Assembly (NCBI GenBank): GCA_028532905.1
Contig: JAQQAM010000010.1
Coordinates: 1 to 36,695, forward strand
Length of the DNA: 36,695 nucleotides
Source of the DNA: Spirochaetales bacterium
Lineage (GTDB): Bacteria > Spirochaetota > Spirochaetia > DSM-2461
Direction: 5' to 3'
The notes under the pieces were generated by a model that made no database searches, was not told where the DNA came from, and was given only the letters and a program-made list of their open reading frames with translations. Numbering within the stretch: position 1 is the first letter of the stretch; the number at the start of each line of letters is the position of its first letter. A program made the position numbers and the translations under genes. Positions 9,697 to 18,781 of the stretch are shown one piece after another.

Positions 9697-9726
9697 AGTA
9701 TAGTGCACTGAGAAAGGAGAAGCCAA
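9697..9726 (-). promoter_or_regulatory. Sigma-70-type promoter for the kelch gene
   Basis: On the minus strand a TTGGCT -35 element (9721-9726) and a perfect TATACT -10 element (9697-9702) are separated by 18 bases, about 80 bases upstream of the kelch start. Position and sequence fit a housekeeping promoter. The start point is not proven. Confidence 0.6.
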
Positions 9727-9737
9727 AGATCAGGGCA

Positions 9738-10499
9738 TTAAAATCCCCATAAAGAGAGGTCCAGATCACCCTCCAGAGCCTCTTCCATTTCATCAGGCAG
9801 CAAAGGGAAAAAATCAATTCCCGTCAGGTCTTCGGCTTCATCAATGGTCAGGGCATACTCCTGAAGAGCCCCTTCCCGGCGTCTGTTGGGCAGAATAAAG
9901 GCAATTCCCTTCCGTTCCGGCTCTGTGTAATCCAGAACGACCTTGAAATAATAATCCGGTACGGCAACCTCATTGACTCCGATTACAGGATACTCATCCT
10001 CTGTCAGCACCGGCCCCGTCACAACATAGACAGCCCCGTATTCTGAAGCCCAGTCCCTCACTTTCCCTTCCAGCTCTTTCCAGATTCCTCTGTTCAGTCC
10101 GGGACTCTGGGGACTCATATTACTCATATAAAATGAGTCGGCCATGGATTCGGGAGACATTTTCATGTCTGCGGCAGGAGCCAGATGCCCTCTGTCATAT
10201 CCGGAGCCTTTATAATCCTTCAGGGTCGCTGAACCTGTAACAATATCCGGATCCGACCGGAAGGAATCTTTCCTGGGGGTTGTCCCTTCCAGTTCTTCCC
10301 GGGTCAGCTCATAAGCCACCCAGTCGGCCTGTTCAAACTGCTCATTGTACTGGAGGGTGTAATACGCTCTGGCCAGCACAGCATCCGGCCTGGTGACCGC
10401 AGGAATCTCCAGGGATTCGCTGAAAGCAGACAGAGGGACCATTGAGATGAAAAGCAGGGCAAAGGTGATTATCCGGGTAAATCTTGATTTCATATTCAC
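9738..10499 (-). CDS. Secreted DNA/RNA non-specific endonuclease (NUC1/DRGH family)
   Basis: The protein has 253 residues with a signal peptide (about 1-27, ending SAFS). The active-site signature is YDRGHLAPAADM, with catalytic His105, followed by the metal-ligand region SNMSPQSPGLNRGIWKELE, whose Asn near 136 should coordinate Mg2+. These are hallmarks of the beta-beta-alpha-metal nucleases such as Serratia nuclease and mitochondrial EndoG. The size is normal for secreted members. It probably digests extracellular or periplasmic nucleic acid for nutrients. The first codon is probably GTG at 10499 (GGGG site about 7 bases upstream); ATG at 10493 is the alternative. It is divergent from the J-domain gene. 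Confidence 0.92.
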   Translation of the reverse strand: MNMKSRFTRIITFALLFISMVPLSAFSESLEIPAVTRPDAVLARAYYTLQYNEQFEQADWVAYELTREELEGTTPRKDSFRSDPDIVTGSATLKDYKGSGYDRGHLAPAADMKMSPESMADSFYMSNMSPQSPGLNRGIWKELEGKVRDWASEYGAVYVVTGPVLTEDEYPVIGVNEVAVPDYYFKVVLDYTEPERKGIAFILPNRRREGALQEYALTIDEAEDLTGIDFFPLLPDEMEEALEGDLDLSLWGF

Positions 10500-10571
10500 A
10501 AAAATACCCCGAATCCCGTGTTTTTCAACAGTCCCTTTATTTTTCAGAGAAAAGAGGGCTACATTGAAACA

Positions 10572-11360
10572 ATGGAAACCCGTAGAACCCGCAGATACCG
10601 GAGAGCCTATGGAGGAAAAAAGAACCTCACCCTGCAGCGGCTTCTGGAAAGACAGCCGGCGGCATTAGCCGGATACTCCGGATACGAACTGATGATAAGC
10701 CACTACCGCTCGTCGGAAAAACTCAGGAATCTGAAAATGAACAGACAATGCTACCGGCTGTTGGATAAAGCCATAATCAGGCCGGAACATCTTCCCAATC
10801 TCTACAGAACCTACAGGCTGCCGGATGATCCTTTCTTCCCTCTGTTCCTCTCCATTAAAACCGATTACCTGAGGCAGAGACTAAGAATAAAAGAGGAACG
10901 GGATATCTATATACTGAATCAGATGAAACTGCTGCCCCGGGAGAAAAGGAAAATGATCCGTTTTCTGGCTGAACTGGAAGAGAGTATCAGTGCCGGTTCC
11001 GTAAGACATTGCTGGGATAAAAACATCTATCCCGGAAGTAAGAAAAGAGCCGGCGCCATGAGAAAGATGACTGAAAAGGAATGGACCCGGCTTGTGGACA
11101 GTCATTTTAGGGACCTTACAGGCACATATCATCGAAAAGCAGAAGATCTGAACAGAATAAGAGCCTGTCTCTTCCTGGGAATACTTCCGGAACTCTCACC
11201 CTTCTATCTGCCTGATGCCGACAGAATAAACCGGGCCTACAGAAAAAAGAGCCGGACCTGCCATCCCGATTCAGGAGGAGAAGAAGACCTGTTTATCAGA
11301 CTTCAGCAGGAAAGGGATCTGCTTCTCTCACTGGCTGCAAAGGATTCCCTTAAAAGCTGA
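10572..11360 (+). CDS. Protein with C-terminal J-domain-like segment
   Basis: The protein has 262 residues and is strongly basic, with an N-terminus full of Arg. The last 45 residues resemble a J-domain: a helix RINRAYRKKSRTC, then the HPD motif (His231-Asp233) in CHPDSGG, then a final helix. HPD is the loop by which J-proteins stimulate DnaK ATPase. No Gly/Phe or zinc-finger region of classical DnaJ is present. The N-terminal about 200 residues are helical and unrecognised, and may bind a client. The ATG at 10572 is preferred to a GTG at 10518, which has no ribosome site. It overlaps the convergent transferase-like gene by 11 bases. Confidence 0.75.
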   Translation: METRRTRRYRRAYGGKKNLTLQRLLERQPAALAGYSGYELMISHYRSSEKLRNLKMNRQCYRLLDKAIIRPEHLPNLYRTYRLPDDPFFPLFLSIKTDYLRQRLRIKEERDIYILNQMKLLPREKRKMIRFLAELEESISAGSVRHCWDKNIYPGSKKRAGAMRKMTEKEWTRLVDSHFRDLTGTYHRKAEDLNRIRACLFLGILPELSPFYLPDADRINRAYRKKSRTCHPDSGGEEDLFIRLQQERDLLLSLAAKDSLKS

Positions 11361-12066
11361 GATCCCGCCCTGTTTTCCAGCGCTTCAGAAAATCTTCTCT
11401 TGTTAGATTCCGGGCACCGAACCTTTCCTTGTATTCCATATGAGGATGGCCCAGATTCCAGAAGGAGTATCCCTCGTTTTCCAGGTATCCGGCCAGAAGG
11501 ACCATCTGGAGAGTACCACAGCCCGCAGGTCCCCGTTCTCTGTCGGTGAAGCCGCTGAGGCTGGTATAGATCCGTCCGATTCTGTATCCCAGTTCTCCGG
11601 CGATGAGCTCTCCTTTATCATTGAACAGCTCTACCGACAGAACCCGGCAGGCATAGGGATTGTCACTCCTGTTGAGGACTCTCAGAATGCCGCCGTAGGC
11701 GGATGTCATCCAGCAGGGGTCATGCCAGGTTCTGATATTCTCAAGTACAGCCTCAAAGTTCCGGTTCAGCCCCAGAGTGAACTCCCCCCTTTCCACTCGG
11801 GAAAGAAGTCTGGAGACCTGTCTGGAGATATGAAGATTTTCCCAGTCCAGGACAGCATAGGCCCTCTGCATTTCAGGCAGAAGAACAAAACTGCCGTCTT
11901 CCCGTGGATAGGTAGTGGAGATCAGCCCCTCATAGGCCAGGCGGCTGTAAAAGGAGGGAGACCAGTCATCACTCCAGTACAGATGGGATTCCTCCCGGTT
12001 CTGGATGAAATCAAGAACTCCTGCCGTATCCAGATCGGCGGCATCCAGTTTAAAAATCTGTGACAT
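11350..12066 (-). CDS. Leucyl/phenylalanyl-tRNA-protein transferase-like protein
   Basis: The protein has 238 residues. The C-terminal two-thirds resemble the acetyltransferase-like fold of Aat: IAGELGYRIGRIYTSLSGF, then GTLQMVLLAGYLE and FWNLGHPHMEYKERFGA, matching the order of the family motifs (a GE(S/L)-type strand, a helix, then a D/N-x-G-H motif and a short terminal segment). Aat attaches Leu or Phe to the N-terminal Arg or Lys of proteins to mark them for ClpAP degradation. The sequence is divergent from the standard enzyme, so substrate and even activity are uncertain. The ribosome site is GAGAGGAAT directly before the ATG. Its 3' end overlaps the J-domain gene tail to tail. Confidence 0.7.
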   Translation of the reverse strand: MSQIFKLDAADLDTAGVLDFIQNREESHLYWSDDWSPSFYSRLAYEGLISTTYPREDGSFVLLPEMQRAYAVLDWENLHISRQVSRLLSRVERGEFTLGLNRNFEAVLENIRTWHDPCWMTSAYGGILRVLNRSDNPYACRVLSVELFNDKGELIAGELGYRIGRIYTSLSGFTDRERGPAGCGTLQMVLLAGYLENEGYSFWNLGHPHMEYKERFGARNLTREDFLKRWKTGRDLSF

Positions 12067-12220
12067 ATTCCTCTCTCAGCCGGCCTTTGTTAATGGCAAC
12101 ATCTTATATAAAAAAACTTCCGGGAATCCCGGTTGAGCAGATTAGACCCTAAAAAAAAGAAACCCGTCCCGGACAAAAGGCTTTTTATTCTCTCCTTTCC
12201 GGAGTACAATTCAAAATATC

Positions 12221-12547
12221 ATGAGCAATGTAATAGATCTCCTTCTGGAAACAGAGCAGAAAGCCAGAAACATAGTGGACAGCGCCAGGGACAAGGTCAG
12301 AGATATTCAGCAGGATGCTGATAAGAAAGCTGATGAGATAGTTAAAAATGCCCGTCAGGAAGCTCTCACTCTGCAAAGAGAGTCTGCCGAACAGACCAGA
12401 GCAGAACTGGAAGAGGATCAGAAGGCAGTCATTGCCGGTCTGGAAGAGAAACAGAAGAATCTTCTCACAGAAAAATCCGGGCTCCTTGATCAGGCGGCAG
12501 AGGATGTCTACCGCTTTCTGATCACAGCCGAATTCAATAGAGAATGA
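12221..12547 (+). CDS. V/A-type ATPase peripheral-stalk coiled-coil subunit (G/H-like)
   Basis: The protein has 108 residues and is nearly all charged alpha-helix with Ala-rich heptads (for example ARDKVRDIQQDADKKADEIV). This is the pattern of the small subunit that pairs with E to make the peripheral stalk (NtpF in Enterococcus, H in archaea, G in eukaryotes). Its place as first gene of the ATPase operon supports the call more than its sequence does. The start ATG has no strong ribosome site; GGAG lies about 17 bases upstream. A TACAAT element close to the start may be a -10 box, but no convincing -35 was found. Confidence 0.75.
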   Translation: MSNVIDLLLETEQKARNIVDSARDKVRDIQQDADKKADEIVKNARQEALTLQRESAEQTRAELEEDQKAVIAGLEEKQKNLLTEKSGLLDQAAEDVYRFLITAEFNRE

Positions 12548-12557
12548 GTCCCCGGTC

Positions 12558-13610
12558 ATGTCAAAAGCCCTTACGCGCTACAGTTTCATAAACGCCAAAC
12601 TCAAAACCAGAATGGATTTTCTATTAAAAGAGAATTTCTATAAAAAACTGGAAGACCGGCCTAATCTGAATGAAGCCATGCTGATGCTCAAACCTTCATC
12701 CTACGGTCTGATGGAGAAGATCTACGAGCAGACCGGTGATCTGAAAATGGCAGAGAAAGAACTGCGGGAAAAAGAAATCGGCTTCTACAAAGAACTGAAA
12801 AGACATACGGATGAACTGCTTTCCGGCTTTCTGGATGTACTGCTGGTGAAATACGACATTGAGATTCTGAAGGACTGGATCAGGCTCTGGTTTGACAGCC
12901 GGATCAGAAAAAGGGATATCTCAGCCCTCACCCCCTATATGATCCGCATGAAAGTTATCACTCCCCTTGACCCTGATGCTCTAATGGCCTGCGGTAGCGA
13001 GGAGGAACTCTATGCTTTTATCAGTACATATGACCTGTACAGGGATGTTTTTGAACAATACAGGGAGCAAAAAAAAGCTCTGAATAACCTGTATGATCTG
13101 GAAAGAGATCTGGACCGGCTCCGGTTCCAAAAAATACGGGAAGCCGCCGCAAATTTTCCGGACAAGGACAAAGAGATCATCTTGAAACTGACGGGTATGG
13201 AAATCGATTTTGAAAACATGCTGCATCTGCTGCGGATGATCCCCCTCATGCCTCTGGAGCAGATTCTGGAAGACATGATTCCGGGAGGCAGATCCTCTGC
13301 CGGAGAACTGGGCAGGGGAAAACTCAGTGAGAAGAGCATACTGGAAAAATCCCTCTCCCCCTACGGCAGCATGGGAACTCTTCTGTTGAGGGATGAAGGA
13401 AACCCCCGGCAGAAAATGGAGATGATCGAAGCTGTTTTCGACGAGATAAAAACAAGGGAAACCGCAAAAATCTTAAGAAGGGACCCCTTTACAATTGGCA
13501 TAATGCTGATCTATTTTATCCGGAAATCAGGAGAATGCCGCCGGCTTGTCAGTATTCTCAACAAAGTACAGTATAAATCCCAGATTATGGGAACGGGAGG
13601 ATTAACGTGA
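12558..13610 (+). CDS. V/A-type ATPase subunit C (d-like)
   Basis: The protein has 350 residues, all-helical, matching the C/AC39 family (also called d) that caps the rotor ring and joins it to the central stalk. Visible features are the N-terminal RYSFINAKLKTRM motif and the repeated LLVKYDIEILKDWIRLWFD-type helical units; the length is usual for bacterial NtpC. It begins 10 bases after the stalk subunit gene and overlaps the start of the I gene (GTGA at 13607-13610), so coupled translation is likely. Confidence 0.88.
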   Translation: MSKALTRYSFINAKLKTRMDFLLKENFYKKLEDRPNLNEAMLMLKPSSYGLMEKIYEQTGDLKMAEKELREKEIGFYKELKRHTDELLSGFLDVLLVKYDIEILKDWIRLWFDSRIRKRDISALTPYMIRMKVITPLDPDALMACGSEEELYAFISTYDLYRDVFEQYREQKKALNNLYDLERDLDRLRFQKIREAAANFPDKDKEIILKLTGMEIDFENMLHLLRMIPLMPLEQILEDMIPGGRSSAGELGRGKLSEKSILEKSLSPYGSMGTLLLRDEGNPRQKMEMIEAVFDEIKTRETAKILRRDPFTIGIMLIYFIRKSGECRRLVSILNKVQYKSQIMGTGGLT

Positions 13611-15655
13611 TTCTGAGCTCCAAGATGAACCACCTGACAGCCGTGGTAACCCGTACTCACCTGGAAAGCGTGACAGAAATACTCCTGCAGACCGGAGTCA
13701 TGGACTTTATAAAAACAGAGGAGATCCCCTTTTTGCGGGATCAGAGACTGCAGAGTCTGGAGATCAGTGAGTCCGCAGCCAGAATGGCCGAAAGCCGCCT
13801 TCGGATTGAAACCCTTCTCCGGACAGCAGACCTTCTTCCGGTAATGAGTGATGAGCTGACAGCCAACGATACTCTGGACAAGATAGAAAAGATGCTGGAT
13901 GCCCTGTCAGGGGAACAGCAGAGATTCCGGGACAGCCAGCAGGACCTGCAGTCCGAAATAAACAGGCTGCTGGATCTAAAAAGGCAGATGGAGCTGTTCG
14001 GTGATGAAAAAGCCCTTCTGGAGAGGGCGCAGCAGGGAATGTCGGGATACTCCTTTCTTTTTATGGAAACCGGCAGCATAGAAAGCCGAATGCTTCCGGG
14101 TCTGGAGGAGAGTCTGGGCACTCTCACAACCATAGTGATTGAAGCAGTGAGTATAGGCAAATTGAGCCACTGCATCATAATGGGAATGAAAAAAGATCAG
14201 AATGAAATCAGAAGACGGCTGGAATCGGCATCCTGGCAGCAGGGTCCCCTTCCCCCAGAAGCCGCTGCCGGTCTGAGCAGCGGCAACGGCAACAGCAGAG
14301 CTGCCGGCGATATTGATGAGAAAGTAAAAGGTCTGAGAGAGAAGCAGAACAAAATAAAAGAAGAGTCCCGTGACTATATCTCCGGAAAAATGGAATGGCT
14401 CCAGTCCACCTGGAATGATCTGAGAATCAGAGAACTTCATCTGAAAATACAGTCCTACTTCTCTGCCTCCGAAAGCTGTCTCCTGTTTAACGGATGGGTT
14501 CCCCAGGAACATAGAGAAGCCCTGGATACAGGGATTAAGAAAGCGGCGCAGGGTCACTGTCTGCTGGAATGGCACGATACCCGCTGGGTTGAGAAAACCA
14601 CCGAGGGGAAACTCACTCCCCCGGTGGAAATGAAAAATCCGGGTGCCCTGAGACCCTTTGAAATGCTGGTCAAAAATTTCGGAACCCCCGCCTACGGCAC
14701 CATTGACCCCACTCCCCTGGTGGCTCTCAGCTATCTGACCATGTTCGGTCTGATGTTCGGTGATGCGGGGCATGGTCTGGTCCTGATGCTGGCAGGTTTT
14801 CTACTGTTCTTCCGGGACAGAAAAAAGGGAAAAGAACCAAAGTATCTCTACACCCTGATTATCTACTGCGGCGGAGCGGCGGTGATAGCGGGGATTCTCT
14901 TCGGCTCCTGGTTCGGTTACGGCTGGTTTCCGCCCCTCTGGTTCAACTTTCATGCGGTTGTGGAGGGACACTCCAGCGGCCGGGAGGCCATCAGCAGTAT
15001 TTACGACATCCTGCTGATCACCATATGGTTCGGTATCATTGTCCTGGCTCTGGGAATTCTCCTTAATATTGTCAATTCCATCCGCAAGAGAGACTGGATC
15101 AGCCTTGTTTTCAGTAAATCAGGAATTCTGGGGGGATGGATGTACGCCGCCGGAATCCATACGGCCTTTGTTTTTGCCGGAAGCTCCTACAAGACCATGC
15201 CTTCTGCACCGGTTCTGCTTCTGGGACTGGGCCTGCCGGCACTGCTCCTTCTGCTTAAAGAACCTGTGGAACAGGCTCTGGAGGGACACAGCTTTTCTCT
15301 GAAACCCTCTTCTGTGATGAATTTGTTTATGGAGTGGATTGTAGAGCTGCTGGAAATTTTCTCAGGGTATCTGGCCAATACCCTCTCTTTTATGAGAGTG
15401 GCGGGGCTGGGAATTGCCCATGTGAGCCTGATGACCGCCTTTTTCCAGATGGCTGATATGGCTCCTCCGGCAGGGGGATTTATCATCCTCCTTCTGGGTA
15501 ATGCACTGGTAATAGCACTTGAAGGACTGTCTGCAGGTATTCAGTCTCTCAGGTTGAATTATTATGAATTCTTTTCCAAATATTTTAATGGAACGGGACG
15601 GGCCTATGAGCCTGTATCTTTAAAAACCCGTCTAGGAGGAAATAGTGAATCTTAA
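13607..15655 (+). CDS. V/A-type ATPase membrane subunit I (a-like)
   Basis: The protein has 682 residues. The first about 350 form the cytoplasmic stalk-binding part with long coiled coils. From about 365 onward there are seven or eight membrane spans with the family motifs YLTMFGLMFGDAGHG and, near the end, NTLSFMRVAGLGIAHVSL. The latter carries the Arg that exchanges ions with the rotor carboxylate. The start is GTG with a GGGAGGA ribosome site, overlapping the previous stop. It forms the static ion half-channels next to the K ring. Confidence 0.95.
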   Translation: MILSSKMNHLTAVVTRTHLESVTEILLQTGVMDFIKTEEIPFLRDQRLQSLEISESAARMAESRLRIETLLRTADLLPVMSDELTANDTLDKIEKMLDALSGEQQRFRDSQQDLQSEINRLLDLKRQMELFGDEKALLERAQQGMSGYSFLFMETGSIESRMLPGLEESLGTLTTIVIEAVSIGKLSHCIIMGMKKDQNEIRRRLESASWQQGPLPPEAAAGLSSGNGNSRAAGDIDEKVKGLREKQNKIKEESRDYISGKMEWLQSTWNDLRIRELHLKIQSYFSASESCLLFNGWVPQEHREALDTGIKKAAQGHCLLEWHDTRWVEKTTEGKLTPPVEMKNPGALRPFEMLVKNFGTPAYGTIDPTPLVALSYLTMFGLMFGDAGHGLVLMLAGFLLFFRDRKKGKEPKYLYTLIIYCGGAAVIAGILFGSWFGYGWFPPLWFNFHAVVEGHSSGREAISSIYDILLITIWFGIIVLALGILLNIVNSIRKRDWISLVFSKSGILGGWMYAAGIHTAFVFAGSSYKTMPSAPVLLLGLGLPALLLLLKEPVEQALEGHSFSLKPSSVMNLFMEWIVELLEIFSGYLANTLSFMRVAGLGIAHVSLMTAFFQMADMAPPAGGFIILLLGNALVIALEGLSAGIQSLRLNYYEFFSKYFNGTGRAYEPVSLKTRLGGNSES

Positions 15656-16004
15656 ACAGAAATTGTCTCTCCATCTCTCTGTCCGTGTACTTGTCCTGAC
15701 AGCCATGATCATCGTACTGGGACTGGCCGGAGTTCAGAACCTGAGTGCCGAAGAGGCTCATGCCACTGAGGTAACGGCGGAAGTCGCCCGTGTTCAGACC
15801 TTCGGACTTCTGGCAGCAGCACTGGCCTTTGCCGCGGCTGCCATCGGTGCAGGTATTGCCATCAGCCATGTGGGTTCCGCCGCCATGGGTGCCATTGGTG
15901 AAAAACCGGAAATAGCAGGGCAGGCCCTTATCTTTATAGCCCTGGCCGAAGGGATAGTGGTGTTCGGATTCATTACGGCCCTGATGATACTGGGTAAGAT
16001 CTGA
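15645..16004 (+). CDS. V/A-type ATPase rotor ring subunit K (c-like)
   Basis: The protein has 119 residues. An N-terminal signal-like hydrophobic stretch (about 14-30, then NLSAEEAHA) is followed by a single hairpin of two spans (about 52-75 and 93-116) with the ion-binding Glu102 in ALAEGIVVFGF. This is the short, single-hairpin, signal-bearing type seen also in Thermus, not the doubled 16-kDa type. The residue after Glu102 is Gly and the fifth after it is Phe107, so the Ser/Thr and Tyr of the sodium signature are absent. The start is GTG, preceded by AGGAGGA, inside the last 11 bases of the I gene. Confidence 0.92.
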   Translation: MNLKQKLSLHLSVRVLVLTAMIIVLGLAGVQNLSAEEAHATEVTAEVARVQTFGLLAAALAFAAAAIGAGIAISHVGSAAMGAIGEKPEIAGQALIFIALAEGIVVFGFITALMILGKI

Positions 16005-16027
16005 CAGGTTAAGAATTTTTAAGACGT

Positions 16028-16333
16028 ATGAAGTATTTCGTTATCGGTGATGAAGATACGGTTCTCGGATTCGGCATGGTCGGTGTCAGGGGCAGGCAGG
16101 CTGCTTCGGCACAGGAGGCGGAACAGGCTCTCACAGATGCCATGGAGAATGCGGATATCGGGATTATACTCATCAACGAAAGACTGGCGGAATTGATTAG
16201 ACCCCTGGTAGACCGCTTTGTGTTCACCAGGCAGTTTCCCCTGATTCTGGAGATACCGGACCGCATGGGCCGGCTGGAGGGGAAGCCATCCTTGAAAGAA
16301 CTTGTAAATGAAGCAATCGGAATCAAGCTCTGA
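16028..16333 (+). CDS. V/A-type ATPase central-stalk subunit F
   Basis: The protein has 101 residues with an alpha/beta Rossmann-like fold. The opening KYFVIGDEDTVLGFGMVGV strand-loop matches ATP-synthase F subunits (NtpG), as do the IILINERLAE and QFPLILEIPD segments. It binds the D rotor shaft and may regulate hydrolysis. Its 3' end overlaps the E gene by 26 bases in another frame, a tight overlap consistent with coupling. Confidence 0.92.
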   Translation: MKYFVIGDEDTVLGFGMVGVRGRQAASAQEAEQALTDAMENADIGIILINERLAELIRPLVDRFVFTRQFPLILEIPDRMGRLEGKPSLKELVNEAIGIKL

Positions 16334-17006
16334 ACTTCTGAATAACATTCTGCAGACTGCTGAGGAAGAGGCACGCACCATTCTGGAAACAGCCGGAGCC
16401 AGGGCTGAAGAAACTCTGGACAGCGCCCGGGAAAAAGCAGCCCGGATTCTGAATGAAGCAGAACAGAAAGCCCGTTCCCACAGAAAGGAAGTGAAGAAGA
16501 ACAGCGGCTCCAGTCTCAGTCTTCTGCAGAGCAGACAGGAACTGAAAAACTCTCAGAGGCTCTACTCTGAAGTGCACAGCAGGGTAAAACAGAAACTCAG
16601 AGAACTCAGTGAATCAGAAGACTATAAGGACATCCTTAAAGATTTTATTCTGGAAGGCGCCCTGGGGCTCTGCGGTGATGGGGCAGAAGAAGATTTTTCA
16701 GTCAACGGCGGCAGTATTGAGAGAAAACTCATGACCCCTTCCTTTCTGAAAGATGTTGAAAAGGAAGTTCAGAAGCTGAGCGGCCTTGATCAGGGACTGA
16801 AACTCAGCGATGCCCCTCCCCTGCCCCTGCAGGGAATTGAAATCACAGATGCCGGGGGCAGAAGAGCCTTCCGCAACAGTTTTGACGCCCGGCTGAGCCG
16901 CTACGAAGATTCTGTAAGAGAAATAATCGATTCCCGGCTTCAGAGCGTCGATACGGAAACACCTGATGCAGGGGCAGACAATACCGATCCCGAGGAGCAG
17001 TCATGA
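16308..17006 (+). CDS. V/A-type ATPase peripheral-stalk subunit E
   Basis: The protein has 232 residues: a long N-terminal coiled coil (about 10-110, Ala/Glu/Arg-rich) and a compact C-terminal alpha/beta domain, the usual shape of subunit E, which forms the peripheral stalk with the 108-residue coiled-coil protein. It starts inside the F gene and ends in ATGA overlap with the A gene (17003-17006). It carries an extra acidic C-terminal tail of about 20 residues. Confidence 0.85.
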   Translation: MKQSESSSELLNNILQTAEEEARTILETAGARAEETLDSAREKAARILNEAEQKARSHRKEVKKNSGSSLSLLQSRQELKNSQRLYSEVHSRVKQKLRELSESEDYKDILKDFILEGALGLCGDGAEEDFSVNGGSIERKLMTPSFLKDVEKEVQKLSGLDQGLKLSDAPPLPLQGIEITDAGGRRAFRNSFDARLSRYEDSVREIIDSRLQSVDTETPDAGADNTDPEEQS

Positions 17007-18781
17007 ACGAACGCATAGCCGGAACGGTCAAACGGGTTAACGGCCCGGTCATTGAAGCCTCCCGGATTGACGATGCCCTGATGATGGAAATGATCTTTGT
17101 GGGAGAACAGAGACTGGTTGGGGAAGTGATCAAACTGAAGGGAGAGGAAGCGGTTATTCAGGTATACGAAGATACCACAGGCGTGGCTCCCGGAGACAAT
17201 ATCTACGGCTCGGGTGAAGCCCTCAGTGTCAGCCTGGGCCCCGGATTAATCGGAACGATTTACGACGGCATTCAGCGCCCTCTGGAATCTCTGTTTGACC
17301 AGTCCGGAGAGTTTATCGAAAAAGGGCTGAGCTTCCAGGCTCTGGATCAGGAAAAAAAATGGGATTTTACCCCTCTGGTGAAGAAAGGAGACTTTGTCTC
17401 TTCCGGAGACATAATTGCCACGGTTCAGGAGACACAGCGGATTGAACACCGGATTATGGTGCCCCCCGGAAGGGAAGGACAGATCAAAAGCATAGCTTGT
17501 GAGGGCAGCTACACCCTCCGGGAAACCATCCTGACTCTGGATAGCACTGTCCCCGGCACCGGGGATATAGAGCTGACCATGGCTCAGAACTGGCCTATCC
17601 GGAAGCCCCGCCCCACGGCGGACCGCAGGCCCCTGAACATTCCCCTTATTACAGGACAGCGGGTAATCGACACCCTCTTCCCCCTGGCCAAGGGGGGAAC
17701 CGTTGCCATCCCCGGAGGCTTCGGCACAGGGAAAACCATGACCCAGCATGCCATAGCCAAATGGTGTGATGCGGATATTATCGTCTATATCGGCTGCGGA
17801 GAACGGGGCAATGAGATGACCGATGTTCTCAATGAATTCCCCGAACTCATAGACCCCTCCACCGGCAGAAGTCTTATGGAGCGGACCATCCTTATTGCCA
17901 ACACATCCAATATGCCCGTTTCCGCCCGGGAAGCCAGCATCTATACAGGTATAACCATAGCCGAGTACTACCGGGACCAGGGCTATCATGTGGCCATTAT
18001 GGCCGACTCCACATCCCGCTGGGCTGAGGCCTTGAGAGAACTTTCGGGCCGTATGGAAGAGATGCCCGCCGAAGAAGGCTTTCCCGCCTACCTGCCCACC
18101 CGGATTGCCGAGTTCTATGAACGGGCCGGTTATATGGAGACCCTTTCGGGAAAAGAGGGCTCGGTGTCCATCATCGGCGCCGTCTCGCCTCCGGGAGGGG
18201 ACTTTTCCGAGCCTGTCACCCAGCACACCAGACGCTTTGTCCGCTGTTTCTGGGGACTGGACCGGCAGCTGGCCAATGCCCGCCACTATCCCGCCATCGG
18301 CTGGCTGGACAGCTACAGCGAATACCTGAACGACATCAGCCCCTGGTGGGAAGAGAGGGTGGGCCCTGCCTGGGCAGAGGACCGCAGAGAGATTCTGGAA
18401 CTTCTCCAGAAAGAGGTCCGTCTTCAGCAGATTGTCAAACTGGTAGGCCCCGATGCCCTGCCCGACAGCCAGAGATTTATCATCGAGGTGTGTACGGTCT
18501 TCAAGAATGCCTTTCTGCAGCAGAATGCCTTTGACGACATAGACCGCTACTCCACCGCCGAAAAACAAATGCGCATGCTGGCCATTATTCTCCTGTACTG
18601 GAGACGGGGCAATGAAGCCATCCGCCGGGGGGTGACCATAGTCAAACTCAGACGGATGAAAGTTCTGCAGGAGATCATAAAGATGAAACTGACCATTGCC
18701 AACGATAAAGTGGAACGCTTTGACCGCCTGGAGGCCAAACTGGAACGGTCACTGGACCGCCTGGGGGCCATCTATGGATAA
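17003..18781 (+). CDS. atpA: V/A-type ATPase catalytic subunit A
   Basis: The protein has 592 residues, normal for the family. The P-loop PGGFGTGKT is at 237-245 with Lys244. The catalytic glutamate lies in IGCGERGNEMTDVL just after it, and the non-homologous insert typical of V/A subunit A (about 115-195, before the P-loop) is present. ADSTSRWAEALRE is the conserved Walker-B-region stretch. It hydrolyses or makes ATP in the A3B3 head. The gene overlaps E by ATGA and ends 8 bases inside the B gene. Confidence 0.97.
   Translation: MNERIAGTVKRVNGPVIEASRIDDALMMEMIFVGEQRLVGEVIKLKGEEAVIQVYEDTTGVAPGDNIYGSGEALSVSLGPGLIGTIYDGIQRPLESLFDQSGEFIEKGLSFQALDQEKKWDFTPLVKKGDFVSSGDIIATVQETQRIEHRIMVPPGREGQIKSIACEGSYTLRETILTLDSTVPGTGDIELTMAQNWPIRKPRPTADRRPLNIPLITGQRVIDTLFPLAKGGTVAIPGGFGTGKTMTQHAIAKWCDADIIVYIGCGERGNEMTDVLNEFPELIDPSTGRSLMERTILIANTSNMPVSAREASIYTGITIAEYYRDQGYHVAIMADSTSRWAEALRELSGRMEEMPAEEGFPAYLPTRIAEFYERAGYMETLSGKEGSVSIIGAVSPPGGDFSEPVTQHTRRFVRCFWGLDRQLANARHYPAIGWLDSYSEYLNDISPWWEERVGPAWAEDRREILELLQKEVRLQQIVKLVGPDALPDSQRFIIEVCTVFKNAFLQQNAFDDIDRYSTAEKQMRMLAIILLYWRRGNEAIRRGVTIVKLRRMKVLQEIIKMKLTIANDKVERFDRLEAKLERSLDRLGAIYG

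Noticed and set aside
12118-12134. Near-palindrome CCGGGAATCCCGG upstream of the ATPase operon as an operator
   Set aside because: It is short and GC-rich and stands alone. Nothing else in the region supports a regulator.
17246-18568. 440-codon open frame on the minus strand
   Set aside because: It lies opposite ATPase subunit A, which is highly conserved. The product is low-complexity and resembles no protein.
18696-18773. Longer N-terminus for ATPase subunit B
   Set aside because: The extra 26 residues come from reading inside subunit A in another frame and do not match the family. The ATG at 18774 gives the normal start.
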